64,000 bases of DNA from Cryobacterium psychrotolerans (GCF_900101115.1 NZ_FNFU01000004.1:124001-188000); one strand, 5' to 3'. Shown: positions 17,719-27,932, counted from the stretch's first letter. The notes: a model not told the origin generated them from the letters alone. Program-made: numbers and translations.

Positions 17719-17757
17719 CGGGACTTCGCCCGTCCGGCGGTCCCGGCCCGGCGTCCC

Positions 17758-18168
17758 TCAGGCCAGCGCCGGAAGCAGCACCTGGGTGATGTAGACGATC
17801 CAGCCGACCGCGATGGCCAGCCCGGCCACTCCGGCCACGAGTCCGGAAACCCACCAGGTCTTCGCCCGGCACTCCAGGCTCCGACCCACCAGGGCCAGAA
17901 TGACGGCGGCGAGGGCGAAGGTGGCACCCCAGATGCCGAAGATGCCGAGCAGCAGCCCCAGGAGCCCGCACACGAACGACGCGATCGAGAAACCGCGCCG
18001 GTTGACCACCGTGTGGATCTCGTCCTCGGTGTACACGCGGGGCACCCATTCGGTGGGTGCCGTCATCGTGGACTCCCAGGCGAGCTCGCCCTCGACCTGC
18101 ACCGGCGGGCGGGTCAGATCGAGGCGGAAGTCCTCCGGCGACCTGAGGTCGCGGTCCTGCCCGGTCAT
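17758..18168 (-). CDS. DUF4190-like small membrane protein
   Basis: A 136-residue protein with a soluble N-terminal half (1-55) and two long hydrophobic segments (GFSIASFVCGLLGLLLGIFGIW and the last 30 residues) around a third, typical of DUF4190-like proteins. AAGGA precedes ATG 18168. It is the last of three similar genes in a row. Function unknown. Confidence 0.75.
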   Translation of the reverse strand: MTGQDRDLRSPEDFRLDLTRPPVQVEGELAWESTMTAPTEWVPRVYTEDEIHTVVNRRGFSIASFVCGLLGLLLGIFGIWGATFALAAVILALVGRSLECRAKTWWVSGLVAGVAGLAIAVGWIVYITQVLLPALA

Positions 18169-18235
18169 GTCGGTTCCTTAGAAAGCCAGGTGCGCGCCGC
18201 CGAGGCGACGGCGCCCACCGTCGGTGATTGTGCGA

Positions 18236-18793
18236 TCAGTACTGAGGTGCGGGCAGCGTGCCCGGCTGGTAGCCCGCGAAGAAGATTCCCCAGAGCACCA
18301 GGCTGAGCAGGGCCACGGCGACTCCGACGATGCCGGTGATGATGCCGGTCAGCCAGAGGCCCCTGGCCCGGGGTTCCCTGGACTTGCCCAGGAAGCCAAG
18401 AACAATGGCTCCCGCAGGGAAGAACAGGCCCAGGACTCCACCCACGAAGGGAATGAACGCGATGGGCGATCCGACGATGCCGATGACGCCGGCGACGAGT
18501 GACAGGACGCTCAGGATCGGCGGCTTCTGTGCCGGGGCACCGGCGTACGGGCCGACGGCCGGCATGCCGTACCCCGGAGGAGGCGGCGTGGGCGCGCCGT
18601 AGGCCGGCGGCGGCGTCTGGGCGGCCGGCGGCACCGGCGGAGCCGTCGGCGGATCGGCAGGCGGAGCTGCGGGCGAGGCCTGCGGCTGCTGGGGAACCTC
18701 GGGAACCTGGGGAACCTGGGGCACATCCGGAACCTGCGGGACGTCCGGCACCTGCGGGACCTGCGGGCGGTCGGGGTTGTTGGGATCGGTCAT
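18236..18793 (-). CDS. DUF4190-like membrane protein with VPQVPD repeat tail
   Basis: A 185-residue protein whose N-terminal half is low-complexity: tandem VPQVPD/VPQVPE units (residues 8-35), then Pro/Ala/Gly with PPPAYGAPTPPPPGYG. Two or three membrane segments follow (about 100-175), including GFLGKSREPRARGLWLTGIITG. ATG 18793 is chosen because GGAAGGA lies about six bases upstream. Second of three tandem paralogues; function unknown. Confidence 0.8.
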   Translation of the reverse strand: MTDPNNPDRPQVPQVPDVPQVPDVPQVPQVPEVPQQPQASPAAPPADPPTAPPVPPAAQTPPPAYGAPTPPPPGYGMPAVGPYAGAPAQKPPILSVLSLVAGVIGIVGSPIAFIPFVGGVLGLFFPAGAIVLGFLGKSREPRARGLWLTGIITGIVGVAVALLSLVLWGIFFAGYQPGTLPAPQY

Positions 18794-18843
18794 GGTGAAT
18801 CCTTCCACTGAAGACGGGGTTGCCGCGGACCCGCTGCGGCGGT

Positions 18844-19293
18844 CTAACCGGTCATCGACGACGACGTTTCGTACGCGGCCATGACGACGAAGAAGAAGAT
18901 CACCGCCGCGATGCCCGCCAGGAGGCCGAGGTAGCCGAGGATGAGGCCGGCGATCGCAAAACCGCGGCCCTTCTCCTGGGTCCGGCCGATCTGGCTGAGC
19001 CCGATGTGCCCGGTGATGATGGCCACGAGCGAGATGCCCAGGATGCCGGTCACCATCGCGATGATCGACAGCACATTGTACTTCTCCTGGCCCGGGTACG
19101 GCTGGCCGTAGGGCTGCTGGCCGTACTGCTGCTGGCCGTAGGGCTGCTGGCCGTACTGCTGCGGCTGGCCGGCGGGCTGCTGCGGCTGGTAGGCCGGCGC
19201 CGCGGGCGGTACCGCGGGCGGTCCGTAGCCGGGCGGGGGCGGCGGCTGGTTCTCGGACGGCGGCCCAACGGGCGGCATGGTGGGATCGGTCAT
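18844..19293 (-). CDS. DUF4190-like membrane protein with PYGQQ repeats
   Basis: A 149-residue protein. The N-terminus is Pro-rich, and residues 40-70 carry repeated QQPYG/QQYGQQ units. The C-terminal half has two membrane segments and the DUF4190 motif HIGLSQIGRTQEKGRGFAIAGLILGY. ATG 19293 has AAGGAG six bases upstream. First of the three tandem genes; function unknown. Confidence 0.82.
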   Translation of the reverse strand: MTDPTMPPVGPPSENQPPPPPGYGPPAVPPAAPAYQPQQPAGQPQQYGQQPYGQQQYGQQPYGQPYPGQEKYNVLSIIAMVTGILGISLVAIITGHIGLSQIGRTQEKGRGFAIAGLILGYLGLLAGIAAVIFFFVVMAAYETSSSMTG

Positions 19294-19391
19294 GAGGACT
19301 CCTTCTGTGATCCGGACGAGAGCAGGCCGGTCACGAGCAGATCGAGGCGGCGGTGCCAGAATACCGCGAATCCCCGGGTGGGGCGCCGGTT

Positions 19392-20459
19392 TCAGACCTG
19401 GATGTCCGACACCGGCAACGTCGAGTCCGCGCCGAATCCCAGCGAGGAGGGTTCGTGCCCGGCCACGATCAGCTGCGCCCCGAGCGCCGCGATCATGGCC
19501 CCGTTGTCGGTGCACAGGGACAGCGGCGGGATGCGCAGGGCGATCCCGGCCGCATCCGTGCGCTCCTCGGCGAGCTCCCTGAGCCGCGCGTTCGCGATCA
19601 CACCGCCGCCCAGGAGCAGACGGGGCACCTCGAGGTCGACACAGGCGGCAACGGCCTTGGTGAGGAGGATGTCGACGACGGCCTCGCGGAAACTGGCCGC
19701 GACATCCGCGATCGGCACGATCTCGCCGGCGTCCTGGCGCTGTTCGACCCAGCGCGCGACCGAGGTTTTGAGGCCGGAGAAGGAAAAATCGTAACGGTGC
19801 AGGGCCATGTCCTTGGGTCGGCTCAGCCCGCGCGGGAAGCGGATCGCCTTCGGGTCGCCTTCAAGCGCCGCGCGGTCGATTTCGGGTCCGCCGGGGTAGG
19901 GCAGGCCGAGGATCCGCGCCACCTTGTCGAAGGCCTCACCGGCCGCGTCGTCGATGGTCTCCCCGAGCAATTCCACGTCGGAGACCAGGTCGCGCACCAG
20001 CAGCAGCGAGGTGTGGCCGCCGGAGACGAGGAGGGCGATCGTGGGGTATTCGAGCGGCTCGTCGGCGTCGTCGGCGCCGTTCCGCAGCAGGTCGACTCCG
20101 ACGTGGCCGACGAGGTGGTTCACGGCGTAGATCGGCTTGCCGAGGGCAACGGCCAGCGCCTTCGCTGCGCCGACCCCGACCATGAGCGCCCCGGCCAGCC
20201 CCGGCCCGCTGGTCACGGCGATGGCGTCGAGGTCCGTAAGCCGGATGCCGGCCTCCGCCACGGCCGCGGAGATGGCCGGGACCAGCTCCTCCAGGTGCGC
20301 CCGGGCGGCGACCTCGGGAACCACGCCGCCGTAGCGGGCGTGTTCCTCCATCGAGGACGCGATCGTGTTGGAGAGCAGGGTGGTGCCGCGAACGATTCCG
20401 ATCCCGGTCTCGTCGCAGGAGGTCTCGATGCCGAGCACGAGCGGGTTCAGGCGATTCAT
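19392..20459 (-). CDS. tsaD: tRNA threonylcarbamoyltransferase TsaD
   Basis: A 355-residue ASKHA-fold enzyme that transfers threonylcarbamoyl to A37 of ANN-decoding tRNAs (t6A). [15 protein letters not shown] starts the fold, NHLVGH carries the two metal-binding His, and [13 protein letters not shown] and [12 protein letters not shown] are diagnostic. It overlaps rimI by 4 bases (ATGA), and its partners tsaB and tsaE are in the same operon. Confidence 0.97.
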   Translation of the reverse strand: MNRLNPLVLGIETSCDETGIGIVRGTTLLSNTIASSMEEHARYGGVVPEVAARAHLEELVPAISAAVAEAGIRLTDLDAIAVTSGPGLAGALMVGVGAAKALAVALGKPIYAVNHLVGHVGVDLLRNGADDADEPLEYPTIALLVSGGHTSLLLVRDLVSDVELLGETIDDAAGEAFDKVARILGLPYPGGPEIDRAALEGDPKAIRFPRGLSRPKDMALHRYDFSFSGLKTSVARWVEQRQDAGEIVPIADVAASFREAVVDILLTKAVAACVDLEVPRLLLGGGVIANARLRELAEERTDAAGIALRIPPLSLCTDNGAMIAALGAQLIVAGHEPSSLGFGADSTLPVSDIQV

Positions 20460-20941
20460 CCGGTGGCCTCCATCGTCGGCGCGGGGATGACCAGTCGCAT
20501 GACGATTGCGTCAACGTTGTCGGGTTGGTAGTAGCCGCGGCGCACGCCGACCTCGGCGAAGCCGAGCCGTTCGTACAGGCGCTGCGCCGAGGGGTTGTCG
20601 GCGCGCACCTCGAGGAAGACGTCGCGCGCGCCGCGCTTCCGCGCCTCGCCGATCAGGGCCTGCATGAGCGTGCGGCCGAGTCCGCGGCCGCGGGCCACTG
20701 GAGCGACGGCGATGGTCTGGATGTCGCCCTCCGGCGCTCCACGCGGGGCGAGCAGCCCGGCGTAGGCCTCGATCCGCCCGGGCTCGTCCGGGGGGAACGC
20801 GACGAGGTAGTAGCAGTTGGGGTCGGCGACATCCCGGGCCATCGCCTCCGGCGACCAGGCATCATTCTCGAACGTGCTCGTCTCAAGGGCCATGATCGCG
20901 TCGACGTCGGCGGGCGTGGCGTGCCGCAACTGCCAGGTCAT
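20456..20941 (-). CDS. rimI: Ribosomal-protein-alanine N-acetyltransferase RimI
   Basis: A 161-residue GNAT protein. [24 protein letters not shown] contains the acetyl-CoA P-loop (RGRGLG), followed by [28 protein letters not shown], the RimI signature. The family acetylates the N-terminus of ribosomal protein S18, with other targets possible. ATG 20941 overlaps the tsaB stop; the tsaB-rimI-tsaD order is common in actinobacteria. Confidence 0.92.
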   Translation of the reverse strand: MTWQLRHATPADVDAIMALETSTFENDAWSPEAMARDVADPNCYYLVAFPPDEPGRIEAYAGLLAPRGAPEGDIQTIAVAPVARGRGLGRTLMQALIGEARKRGARDVFLEVRADNPSAQRLYERLGFAEVGVRRGYYQPDNVDAIVMRLVIPAPTMEATG

Positions 20942-21573
20942 CGGCTCACCCGCTTCGGGCCGGCCGAGATGGTGACGTCGGGCGAACGCAGGTAGAGCGC
21001 TTCGTCGGCGGCGAACGGATGCCCCTCGACAAGGCGCAGCGCCGCGACCCGGCCGAGCTCGCCGGCCGATACCGCGGCGGCGTCGAACCGGGGCAGCCCG
21101 GCATGCGCCCACTGTTCCCCCAGCAGCACGTCCGGTTTGGCCACGCCCGGGCCGTCGCTGCGCTCGGGCAGCCCGGCGGCGTCCGTGCCGCTGTACGCGG
21201 ACCAGTAGACCTCGCGGCGACGGGCATCCGTGACGACGAGGAGGCCGCCGGTGTGGCCGGCCTGGTACCGGCCCCAGGCGATGGCGTCGTGGCTGATCAC
21301 CGGGAGGAACGGCCTGCGGGCGCCGAGCGCGAAGACGCGGGCCGCGGCGATCCCCACGCGGAGGCCGGTGAACGGTCCGGGGCCCATGCCTCCGACCACG
21401 CCGGTGAGCGCGCGGGCATCCAGCCCGGCCTCGCGGAGGCAGTCCTCGATCAGCAGGCCCACGACTTCGGCGTGCCGCATCGTGTCGTCGGTGCTCCGTT
21501 CGGCGAGCACGTCGCCGCGGAGGTCGACGACGGCGACGCTCGTGCCGGCGGAGGTGTCAATGGCGAGAAGCAC
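20938..21573 (-). CDS. tsaB: tRNA threonylcarbamoyladenosine complex protein TsaB
   Basis: A 211-residue ASKHA-like non-catalytic partner of TsaD. MLLAIDTSAGTSVAVVD begins the fold, and VVGGMGPGPFTGLRVGIAAARVFA is a family motif. The GTG start at 21573 lies six bases after a TAGGCT box that overlaps the tsaE stop, so an internal leaderless promoter is possible. Confidence 0.94.
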   Translation of the reverse strand: MLLAIDTSAGTSVAVVDLRGDVLAERSTDDTMRHAEVVGLLIEDCLREAGLDARALTGVVGGMGPGPFTGLRVGIAAARVFALGARRPFLPVISHDAIAWGRYQAGHTGGLLVVTDARRREVYWSAYSGTDAAGLPERSDGPGVAKPDVLLGEQWAHAGLPRFDAAAVSAGELGRVAALRLVEGHPFAADEALYLRSPDVTISAGPKRVSR

Positions 21574-21579
21574 GCTTTC

Positions 21580-21585
21580 AGCCTA
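21580..21585 (-). promoter_or_regulatory. Possible internal -10 box before tsaB
   Basis: TAGGCT, GAAAGC, then GTG 21573. The box includes the TAG stop of tsaE, so part of the match may be chance. Confidence 0.3.
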
Positions 21586-22137
21586 AGCGGTGGGCCCTGC
21601 CTCGCGCGCCCACGCGACGTCGCCGGCCCAGCGGGGGCCGACGGCGGTGATGGTGACGGTGCGGGGTTCGTCGAGGTCGAGGTCGCTGTCGATCGGTGCC
21701 TCGGCCGGGGAGGGTGCGGCCCGGGAGGCGCCGAGGGGGCGCTCGATCTCGATGTCCAGCCACGAGTCGGTGATGCCGTCCAGCATGCCGCGGCCCCATT
21801 CGACCACGACGATGGAGCGGGCGAAGTCGATGTCGAGGTCGTCGAGCTCGACGGCGCTGGCGAGGCGGTAGGCGTCCACGTGCACCAGAGGGGGCCCCCA
21901 GGCCGTGCTCGGGTGGGTGCGGGCGAGCACGAACGTGGGACTGGTGACCGCGCCCCGCACGCCCAGCCCTTCGCCGAGCCCGCGGGTGAGCGTGGTCTTG
22001 CCTGCGCCGAGCGGTCCGGTCAGCACGACCAGGTCACCGGCGCGCAGCCGGCCGGCGAGGGCGCGGCCGAATTCGTGCATGGCTTCGGCGTCGGGAATCG
22101 ACCAGGTCGCCGGTGCCGGGGTGGGGTGGGATGGCAT
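21583..22137 (-). CDS. tsaE: tRNA threonylcarbamoyladenosine ATPase TsaE
   Basis: A 184-residue ATPase of the t6A pathway. Walker A GPLGAGKTTLTRG lies at about 41-53, SPTFVL is switch-like, and LVHVDAYRL and VVVEWGRG are family motifs. The C-terminal 40 residues are a Pro/Asp-rich extension. It starts 10 bases after alr and ends 10 bases before tsaB. Confidence 0.94.
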   Translation of the reverse strand: MPSHPTPAPATWSIPDAEAMHEFGRALAGRLRAGDLVVLTGPLGAGKTTLTRGLGEGLGVRGAVTSPTFVLARTHPSTAWGPPLVHVDAYRLASAVELDDLDIDFARSIVVVEWGRGMLDGITDSWLDIEIERPLGASRAAPSPAEAPIDSDLDLDEPRTVTITAVGPRWAGDVAWAREAGPTA

Positions 22138-22147
22138 GGCCGCTCGC

Positions 22148-23266
22148 CTACTCCGCCGCCCGGTAGCTGCGCGGAACGCGCCGGCCGATCCGGGTGACGA
22201 TGTCGTAGTTGATCGTGCCGGCCGCGTGCGCCCAGTCGTCGGCGGACGGAACCCCGCTCGCCGGGTCGCCGAAGAGCACCACCTCGTCGCCGACGGCCAC
22301 CGGCTCCAGCCCCACGCTGACGACGAACTGATCCATGGCGATGCGGCCCACGACGGGGTGGAGAACGCCGCCGATGCTCACCTGGGCGCGCCCGGACGCC
22401 TGTCGAGGCACGCCGTCGGCATAGCCCAGCGGCACCAGCGCGAGGGAGGAATCCACCGGCGCGCGCCAGGTGTAGTCGTAGGAGACGCCGGTGCCCGCGG
22501 GAACGTGGCGCACGGCGGCCACCCTCCCCCGGAGCGTCATCGCCGGCACGAGGCCGAGGTCCGCCGAAGACGCGTCGTCGAAGGGCGAGAGTCCGTAGAT
22601 GCTGATGCCCAGGCGCACCATCGAATAGCGGGCGGCGGGCAGGCGCAGGGCCGCGGCCGACGCGGCGAGGTGGGTGAGTTCGGGCGTGAGGCCGACGGCG
22701 GCCGCGAGGGCGAGACCGCGGTCGAAGCGCGCGATCGCCTCCGTGTCTTCGGCCGGTGACGCGTTGGAGAGGTGGCTGAAGATGCCGCGCACGCGCACCC
22801 GGCCGGATCGTTCGAGTTCGGCGGCGAGGGCGAGCACGGGGGCCCACTCCGATTCCTGCACGCCGTTGCGGCTGAGCCCGGTCTCGAGTTTGATCTGCAC
22901 GGATGCGGTGCAATCGAGCGTTGCCGAGGCATCCGCCACCTGCTGCAACTGCACGGCCGACGAGAGGCCGAGATCGACGTCGGCGGCGATGGCCGCTGAC
23001 CAGTCCGTATCCGGGTCGTGCAGCCAGGCCAGGACCGGCGCCCCGATGCCGGCCTCCCGCAGTTCGAGGGCCTCCGCGATGTCGGCGACGCCGAGCCAGT
23101 CCGCGCCGCCCGCCAGAGCGGCCCGGGCAACGGGAACGGCGCCGTGCCCGTACGCGTTCGCCTTGACCACCGCCATCGTGTGCGCGGTTCCGGTCAGCGC
23201 GCGCAGGTGCGCGACATTGGCCGAAATGGCGTCGAGGTCGACGACGGCCTCACGGTAGCCGGTCAT
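22148..23266 (-). CDS. alr: Alanine racemase
   Basis: A 372-residue PLP enzyme making D-alanine for peptidoglycan. VVKANAYGHGAVPVA carries the PLP lysine (about K35), GTGVSYDYTWRAP the second catalytic Tyr region, and GRIAMDQFVVSV the C-terminal beta-domain motif. ATG 23266 overlaps the acpS stop by 4 bases (ATGA). Confidence 0.97.
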   Translation of the reverse strand: MTGYREAVVDLDAISANVAHLRALTGTAHTMAVVKANAYGHGAVPVARAALAGGADWLGVADIAEALELREAGIGAPVLAWLHDPDTDWSAAIAADVDLGLSSAVQLQQVADASATLDCTASVQIKLETGLSRNGVQESEWAPVLALAAELERSGRVRVRGIFSHLSNASPAEDTEAIARFDRGLALAAAVGLTPELTHLAASAAALRLPAARYSMVRLGISIYGLSPFDDASSADLGLVPAMTLRGRVAAVRHVPAGTGVSYDYTWRAPVDSSLALVPLGYADGVPRQASGRAQVSIGGVLHPVVGRIAMDQFVVSVGLEPVAVGDEVVLFGDPASGVPSADDWAHAAGTINYDIVTRIGRRVPRSYRAAE

Positions 23267-23616
23267 GGTCCCTCCATCACCACGAACGCGCAGGCGACTC
23301 CGGCGTCATGGGTCATCGTGAGGTGCACGCCGCTGATGCCCCGGTCCGCGAGCGCGGCGAGGGCACTGCCGTGCAGCACGAACCCGGGGTTGCCGTGGCC
23401 GTCGGTGACGACCTCCAGCTCCTGCCAGGTGATCGCCTGGCTGTCGCCAAGGGCCTTGACGAAGGCCTCCTTCGAGGCGAACCTCGCGGCCAGGGAGTGG
23501 ATCGGCAGTCCGCGCTCGCTTTCGGTGAAGAGGCGCGGGACGAGCCCGGGGGTGCGCTCGACCTGGCGCTCGAAGCGAGCGAGGTCGACGATGTCGACGC
23601 CGATTCCTCTGATCAT
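23263..23616 (-). CDS. acpS: Holo-[acyl-carrier-protein] synthase
   Basis: A 117-residue enzyme that attaches phosphopantetheine to acyl carrier protein. GIGVDIVDLARFER and RFASKEAFVKALG are the two family motifs with the Mg-binding Asp and Glu. ATG 23616 gives the usual MIRGIGVD start; a GTG at 23622 is possible. It lies between glmS and alr in the operon. Confidence 0.95.
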   Translation of the reverse strand: MIRGIGVDIVDLARFERQVERTPGLVPRLFTESERGLPIHSLAARFASKEAFVKALGDSQAITWQELEVVTDGHGNPGFVLHGSALAALADRGISGVHLTMTHDAGVACAFVVMEGP

Positions 23617-23640
23617 GCGCACCCCGTGTTCATGCGTCGG

Positions 23641-25491
23641 CTACTCGACCGTGACGGATTTCGCGAGGTTGCGCGGCTGGTCGACGTCGAGCCCCTTGGC
23701 GATGGACAGTTCCATCGCGAAGATCTGCAGCGGAACCACGGCGAGGAACGGCTCGAACAGCGGCGCGGCGAGGGGAATGTGGATCACGGTGTCCGCGAAC
23801 GGCAGCACGGCGGCATCCCCGATTTCGGCGATCGCGATGATGCGCGCGCCGCGCGCCCGGATCTCCTGGATGTTGGAGACGACCTTGGGGTGCAGGTGTG
23901 CGGAGCCGCGCGGGCTCGGCACGATCACGAACACGGGCTGGCCCGGCTCGATCAGGGCGATCGGGCCGTGCTTGAGCTCTCCGGCGGCGAAGCCTTCGGC
24001 GTGGATGTAGGCGAGCTCCTTGAGCTTGAGCGCGCCCTCCATGGCGATGGGGAAGCCGACGTGGCGGCCGAGGAACAGCACCGCGCGGGTGTCGGTCATC
24101 CACTGGGCGAGCTGGCGGATCGAGTCAGCCTCGAGCAGGGTGGTGGCGACCTTGTCGGGGATCGCCTGGAGTTCGGCCGTCTGCACCGCGAGCTCGGCTT
24201 CGGTGAGGCTGCCGCGGACCCGGGCGAGGTGCAGGGCGAAGAGGTAGAGCGCGGCGATCTGGGAGACGAACGCCTTCGTCGACGCGACGGCGACCTCGGG
24301 GCCGGCGTGCGTGTAGATGACCGCATCCGACTCGCGGGGAATCGTTGCGCCCTGAGTGTTGCAGATCGAGATGGTCTTCGCGCCGGCCTCCCTGGCATAC
24401 TTGACGGCCATCAGCGTGTCCATGGTTTCGCCGGACTGGCTGATCGACACGACGAGGGTGTCGTCGGTGATCACCGGGTCGCGGTAGCGGAATTCGTGGC
24501 TGAGTTCGACGTCGACCGGCACGCCGGCCCATTTCTCGATGGCGTACTTCGCGGTCTGGCCGGCGTAGGCGGCCGTTCCGCAGGCGATGATGACGATGCG
24601 ACGGATGCCCGCCAGCACGTCGTCGCCGAATTCGGTCAGCTCGGGCACAACGACGTGGCCGTCGGTGATGCGTCCGCGCAGGGTGTTCGCAATGGCATCG
24701 GGCTGCTCGGAGACCTCCTTGGCCATGAAGCTGGACCAGCCGCCCTTCTCGGACGCGGAGGCATCCCAGGCAACCTCGAACTCCTCGCACTCGACGGCAT
24801 TGCCGTCGAAGTCGGTGATGGTGACGAGGTCGGGCGTGATCGTGACGATCTGGTCCTGGCCGATGGCGAGGGCGCGGTGCGTGTACTCGACGAAGGCTGC
24901 GACGTCGGAGCCGAGGAAGTTCTCGCCGTCGCCGAGGCCGATCACCAGCGGTGAGTTGCGGCGGGCGCCGACGACGACGCCGGGCTGGTCCTGGTGCACC
25001 GCGAGGAGGGTGAACGCTCCTTCGAGGCGGGCGACGACGGTGCGGAAGGCCTCGCTCAGGTCGCCGACGCGCTGGTACTCGCGGCCGAGCAGGAGGGCCG
25101 CGACCTCGGAGTCGGTTTCGCTGGTGAAGGCGAAGCCCTCGGCGAGGAGTTCGTCCCGGAGCGGCCCGAAATTCTCGATGATGCCGTTGTGGATGAGGGC
25201 GAGCCGGCCGTTGTCCCCGAGGTGCGGGTGCGCGTTCTGGTCCGTGGGGCCGCCGTGCGTGGCCCAGCGGGTGTGCCCGATGCCGGTACGCCCGTTGTTG
25301 ATCGGGTGCGCCTCGAGCTCGGCGGTGAGCATGGCGAGCTTGCCGGCACGCTTGGCCGTGTTGAGCTTTCCGTGGTCATCGATGACGGCGATCCCGGCGG
25401 AGTCGTAGCCCCGGTATTCGAGTCGGCGCAGCCCCCCCATGAGAACTTCCACACTTTTGCTGTCTCCGACATATCCCACGATTCCGCACAT
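23641..25491 (-). CDS. glmS: Glutamine-fructose-6-phosphate aminotransferase
   Basis: A 616-residue enzyme making glucosamine 6-phosphate, the first step of UDP-GlcNAc synthesis. Cys2 after Met1 ([10 protein letters not shown]) is the glutaminase nucleophile. GHTRWATHG belongs to the GATase II domain. Two SIS domains follow ([32 protein letters not shown]), and the end KSVTVE is conserved. No glmS ribozyme precedes it. A TAAAAT box lies seven bases before ATG, so the mRNA is probably leaderless. glmM lies nearby at 26.6-27.9 kb. Confidence 0.97.
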   Translation of the reverse strand: MCGIVGYVGDSKSVEVLMGGLRRLEYRGYDSAGIAVIDDHGKLNTAKRAGKLAMLTAELEAHPINNGRTGIGHTRWATHGGPTDQNAHPHLGDNGRLALIHNGIIENFGPLRDELLAEGFAFTSETDSEVAALLLGREYQRVGDLSEAFRTVVARLEGAFTLLAVHQDQPGVVVGARRNSPLVIGLGDGENFLGSDVAAFVEYTHRALAIGQDQIVTITPDLVTITDFDGNAVECEEFEVAWDASASEKGGWSSFMAKEVSEQPDAIANTLRGRITDGHVVVPELTEFGDDVLAGIRRIVIIACGTAAYAGQTAKYAIEKWAGVPVDVELSHEFRYRDPVITDDTLVVSISQSGETMDTLMAVKYAREAGAKTISICNTQGATIPRESDAVIYTHAGPEVAVASTKAFVSQIAALYLFALHLARVRGSLTEAELAVQTAELQAIPDKVATTLLEADSIRQLAQWMTDTRAVLFLGRHVGFPIAMEGALKLKELAYIHAEGFAAGELKHGPIALIEPGQPVFVIVPSPRGSAHLHPKVVSNIQEIRARGARIIAIAEIGDAAVLPFADTVIHIPLAAPLFEPFLAVVPLQIFAMELSIAKGLDVDQPRNLAKSVTVE

Positions 25492-25498
25492 GCACCCG

Positions 25499-25517
25499 AT
25501 TTTAGTCGGACTAAACT
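25499..25517. promoter_or_regulatory. Divergent leaderless promoter pair of glmS and coaA on one palindrome
   Basis: The palindrome TTTAGTC-G-GACTAAA contains one -10 box for each direction. TAAAAT on minus (25504-25499) is followed by seven bases and the glmS ATG 25491. TAAACT on plus (25512-25517) is followed by seven bases and the coaA ATG 25525. Only 33 bases separate the two start codons. Confidence 0.6.
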
Positions 25518-25524
25518 GGGTGGA

Positions 25525-26481
25525 ATGTCCGAGCCGGTTGTGAGCAATGCAAACAGCGGTCACGGCACCCCATTTGTCGAGCTCGACCGGGCCGATTGGG
25601 CCGCTCTGGCTCACTCCACCCGGCTTCCGCTCCGGGAGACGGAGATCGTTCAGCTGCGCGGGCTCGGCGAGCCACTCGACCTGAACGAGGTCTCCGAGGT
25701 CTACCTGCCGCTGAGCCGGCTGCTCAACCTCTACGCCGCCGGCGCCCGGCAGCTGCACCGGGCCACGAGCGACTTCCTCGGCGAGCGGGCCCAGCCCACC
25801 CCGTTCGTGATCGGGGTCGCCGGATCCGTGGCCGTCGGCAAGTCCACCATTGCGCGCCTGCTGCGGGAGCTGCTTGCCCGCTGGGAAGACACCCCCCGGG
25901 TGGAACTCGTCACGACCGACGGCTTCCTGTTCCCGAACGCCGAGCTCACCCGCCGCGGCCTGATGGAACGCAAGGGATTCCCCGAATCGTACGACCGGCG
26001 CGCCCTGCTCCGGTTCGTCGCCGCGGTCAAGAGCGGCGCCGAAGAGGTCAGGGCCCCGTTCTACTCGCACCTTCGCTATGACATCGTGCCCGACGCCCAG
26101 ATCGTCGTGCGCCAGCCCGACATCCTCATCGTCGAGGGCCTGAACGTGCTGGCGGCGCCCGGCCCGGGGCAGGGCCTGGCGGTCAGCGACCTGTTCGACT
26201 TCACGGTGTACGTGGATGCCCGCACCCAGGACATCGCCCGCTGGTACGAGGAACGCTTCCTCAAGCTGCAGCGCGGCGCATTCGCCAACCCGAAGTCGTT
26301 CTTCCACCGCTATGCGGAGCTGAGCGAGGACGAGGCTCGGGCGCGGGCCCGGCAGATCTGGGGCAGCATCAACGAGCCCAACCTGCTGCACAACATCCGC
26401 CCCACCCGCTCGAGGGCGACTCTCGTGCTGCGCAAGGACCCGAACCACGCCGTCTCGAAGGTGCTCCTCCGCAAGGTCTAG
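25525..26481 (+). CDS. coaA: Pantothenate kinase, type I
   Basis: A 318-residue P-loop kinase for the first step of coenzyme A synthesis. Walker A GSVAVGKS lies at about 100-107, followed by [16 protein letters not shown] and [12 protein letters not shown], which are CoaA signatures; [11 protein letters not shown] holds the catalytic region. Start ATG 25525 gives normal family length. It is divergent from glmS and converges on glmM across a 26-bp palindrome. Confidence 0.97.
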   Translation: MSEPVVSNANSGHGTPFVELDRADWAALAHSTRLPLRETEIVQLRGLGEPLDLNEVSEVYLPLSRLLNLYAAGARQLHRATSDFLGERAQPTPFVIGVAGSVAVGKSTIARLLRELLARWEDTPRVELVTTDGFLFPNAELTRRGLMERKGFPESYDRRALLRFVAAVKSGAEEVRAPFYSHLRYDIVPDAQIVVRQPDILIVEGLNVLAAPGPGQGLAVSDLFDFTVYVDARTQDIARWYEERFLKLQRGAFANPKSFFHRYAELSEDEARARARQIWGSINEPNLLHNIRPTRSRATLVLRKDPNHAVSKVLLRKV

Positions 26482-26491
26482 CCGCCCCTAT

Positions 26492-26558
26492 CCCCGCGAA
26501 ACCGCAGTTGTGCGCGTCAAACCCGTCGAATAACGCGCACAACTGCGGTTTCGCGGGG
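26492..26558. terminator. 26-bp perfect palindrome, copy 2 of the GCGAAACCGCA family (bidirectional terminator)
   Basis: The arms at 26492-26517 and 26533-26558 are exact complements with a 15-base loop, between convergent coaA and glmM. The core is identical to copy 1 (6541-6603), while loop and flanks differ. Confidence 0.75.
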
Positions 26559-26570
26559 GTGTGTGGAGGG

Positions 26571-27932
26571 CTAGTTTGCCAGGCGCTTGAGGACGATGTC
26601 GGCGAGGCTGTGCGCGAGCCGGTCGGCTGTCGCCTGGTCGGCCGCCTCCACCATCACGCGCACCATCGGCTCCGTACCCGAGGGGCGAAGGAGCACACGG
26701 CCCGAGTCGCCCAGCTCGGTTTCGGCAGCGACAATCGCGGCGGCGATGACGTCGTCGGAGTGCAGGGCACGGTGGTCGACGCCGCGCACGTTCACGAGGA
26801 TCTGCGGGTACACCGTCATGACGGAGGCGAGTTCGGCGATCGTCTTGCCGGTGCGCGCCATTTCCGCGACGAGGTGCAGCCCGGTCAGGATGCCGTCGCC
26901 GGTCGTGGCGAATTCGGTCATGATCACGTGGCCGGACTGTTCGCCGCCGAGGGAGAGCCCGTCGGCGTTGAGCGCCTCGAGCACGTAGCGGTCGCCCACC
27001 TTGGTCTGGATGACCGTGATGTCGTTGGCCGCCATGGCCTTCCGCAGGCCGAGGTTGCTCATCACGGTCGCCACCAGGGTGCGGTCCTTGAGCACGCCGC
27101 GTTCGGCCATCGACACGGCGAGGATCGCCATGATCTGGTCGCCGTCGATGATCTTGCCCTCGCGGTCCACGGCCAGGCAACGGTCGGCGTCGCCGTCGTG
27201 GGCGATCCCGATGTCGGCGCCGTGTTCCAGCACCGCCCTGGCGAGGTTGTCGAGGTGCGTCGAGCCGACGCCGTCGTTGATGTTGATGCCGTCCGGGTCG
27301 GCGCCGATCACGGTGAGCGTGGCGCCGGCATCCGTGAAGACCTGGGGCGAGACGCCGGCCGCGGCGCCGTGGGCGCAGTCGAGCACGACGTGGATGCCGT
27401 CGAGGCGATTGGGCAGGGTGCCGAGGAGGTGCACGACGTAGCGGTCCTCCGCGTCGGCGAAACGGCGGATGCGACCGACGTCGCCGCCGATGGGCATGAG
27501 CACATCCATCGAGAGGTGGGCCTCGATGCGGTCCTCGACGTCGTCGGGAAGTTTGGTGCCGCCGAAGGCGAACAGCTTGATGCCGTTGTCGGGGGCGGGG
27601 TTGTGCGAGGCGGAAATCATCACGCCGAAGTCTGCGCCGATGTCGGCGATGAGGAATGCGGCGGCGGGCGTCGGGATGACCCCGGCGTCGAGCACGTCCA
27701 CGCCGGAACTGGCCAGGCCTGCGGCGACCGCGGCGGAGATGAACTCCCCGGAGACGCGCGGGTCGCGCGCGAGCACGGCCACCGGACGGCGGCCTTCTGC
27801 CCGCCGTTCCTCGGCGCGACGGCCCTGAGTCAGGACGGTGGCGCTCGCCTGGGCGAGGCCCAGGGCCAGGCCAGCCGTGAGATCACGGTTGGCCAGGCCC
27901 CGGACACCGTCCGTGCCAAAAAGTCGAGGCAT
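26571..27932 (-). CDS. glmM: Phosphoglucosamine mutase
   Basis: A 453-residue mutase converting GlcN-6-P to GlcN-1-P. The phosphoserine motif ISASHNP is at about 107-113 (active Ser109), the metal loop DGDADR is in the middle, and the C-terminal [17 protein letters not shown] binds the sugar phosphate. [12 protein letters not shown] is the standard start. It follows rpsI by 19 bases in the rplM-rpsI-glmM unit, common in actinobacteria. Confidence 0.97.
   Translation of the reverse strand: MPRLFGTDGVRGLANRDLTAGLALGLAQASATVLTQGRRAEERRAEGRRPVAVLARDPRVSGEFISAAVAAGLASSGVDVLDAGVIPTPAAAFLIADIGADFGVMISASHNPAPDNGIKLFAFGGTKLPDDVEDRIEAHLSMDVLMPIGGDVGRIRRFADAEDRYVVHLLGTLPNRLDGIHVVLDCAHGAAAGVSPQVFTDAGATLTVIGADPDGININDGVGSTHLDNLARAVLEHGADIGIAHDGDADRCLAVDREGKIIDGDQIMAILAVSMAERGVLKDRTLVATVMSNLGLRKAMAANDITVIQTKVGDRYVLEALNADGLSLGGEQSGHVIMTEFATTGDGILTGLHLVAEMARTGKTIAELASVMTVYPQILVNVRGVDHRALHSDDVIAAAIVAAETELGDSGRVLLRPSGTEPMVRVMVEAADQATADRLAHSLADIVLKRLAN

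Noticed and set aside
20941..21112. Longer N-terminus for RimI
   Set aside because: It overlaps tsaB out of frame; ATG 20941 overlaps the tsaB stop and matches family length.
24994..25524. A long open frame upstream of coaA that would make a protein of about 495 residues
   Set aside because: It runs antisense through glmS; family length and the -10 box support ATG 25525.
25492..25640. glmS ribozyme upstream of glmS
   Set aside because: Only 33 bases separate glmS from coaA and no ribozyme core is present.
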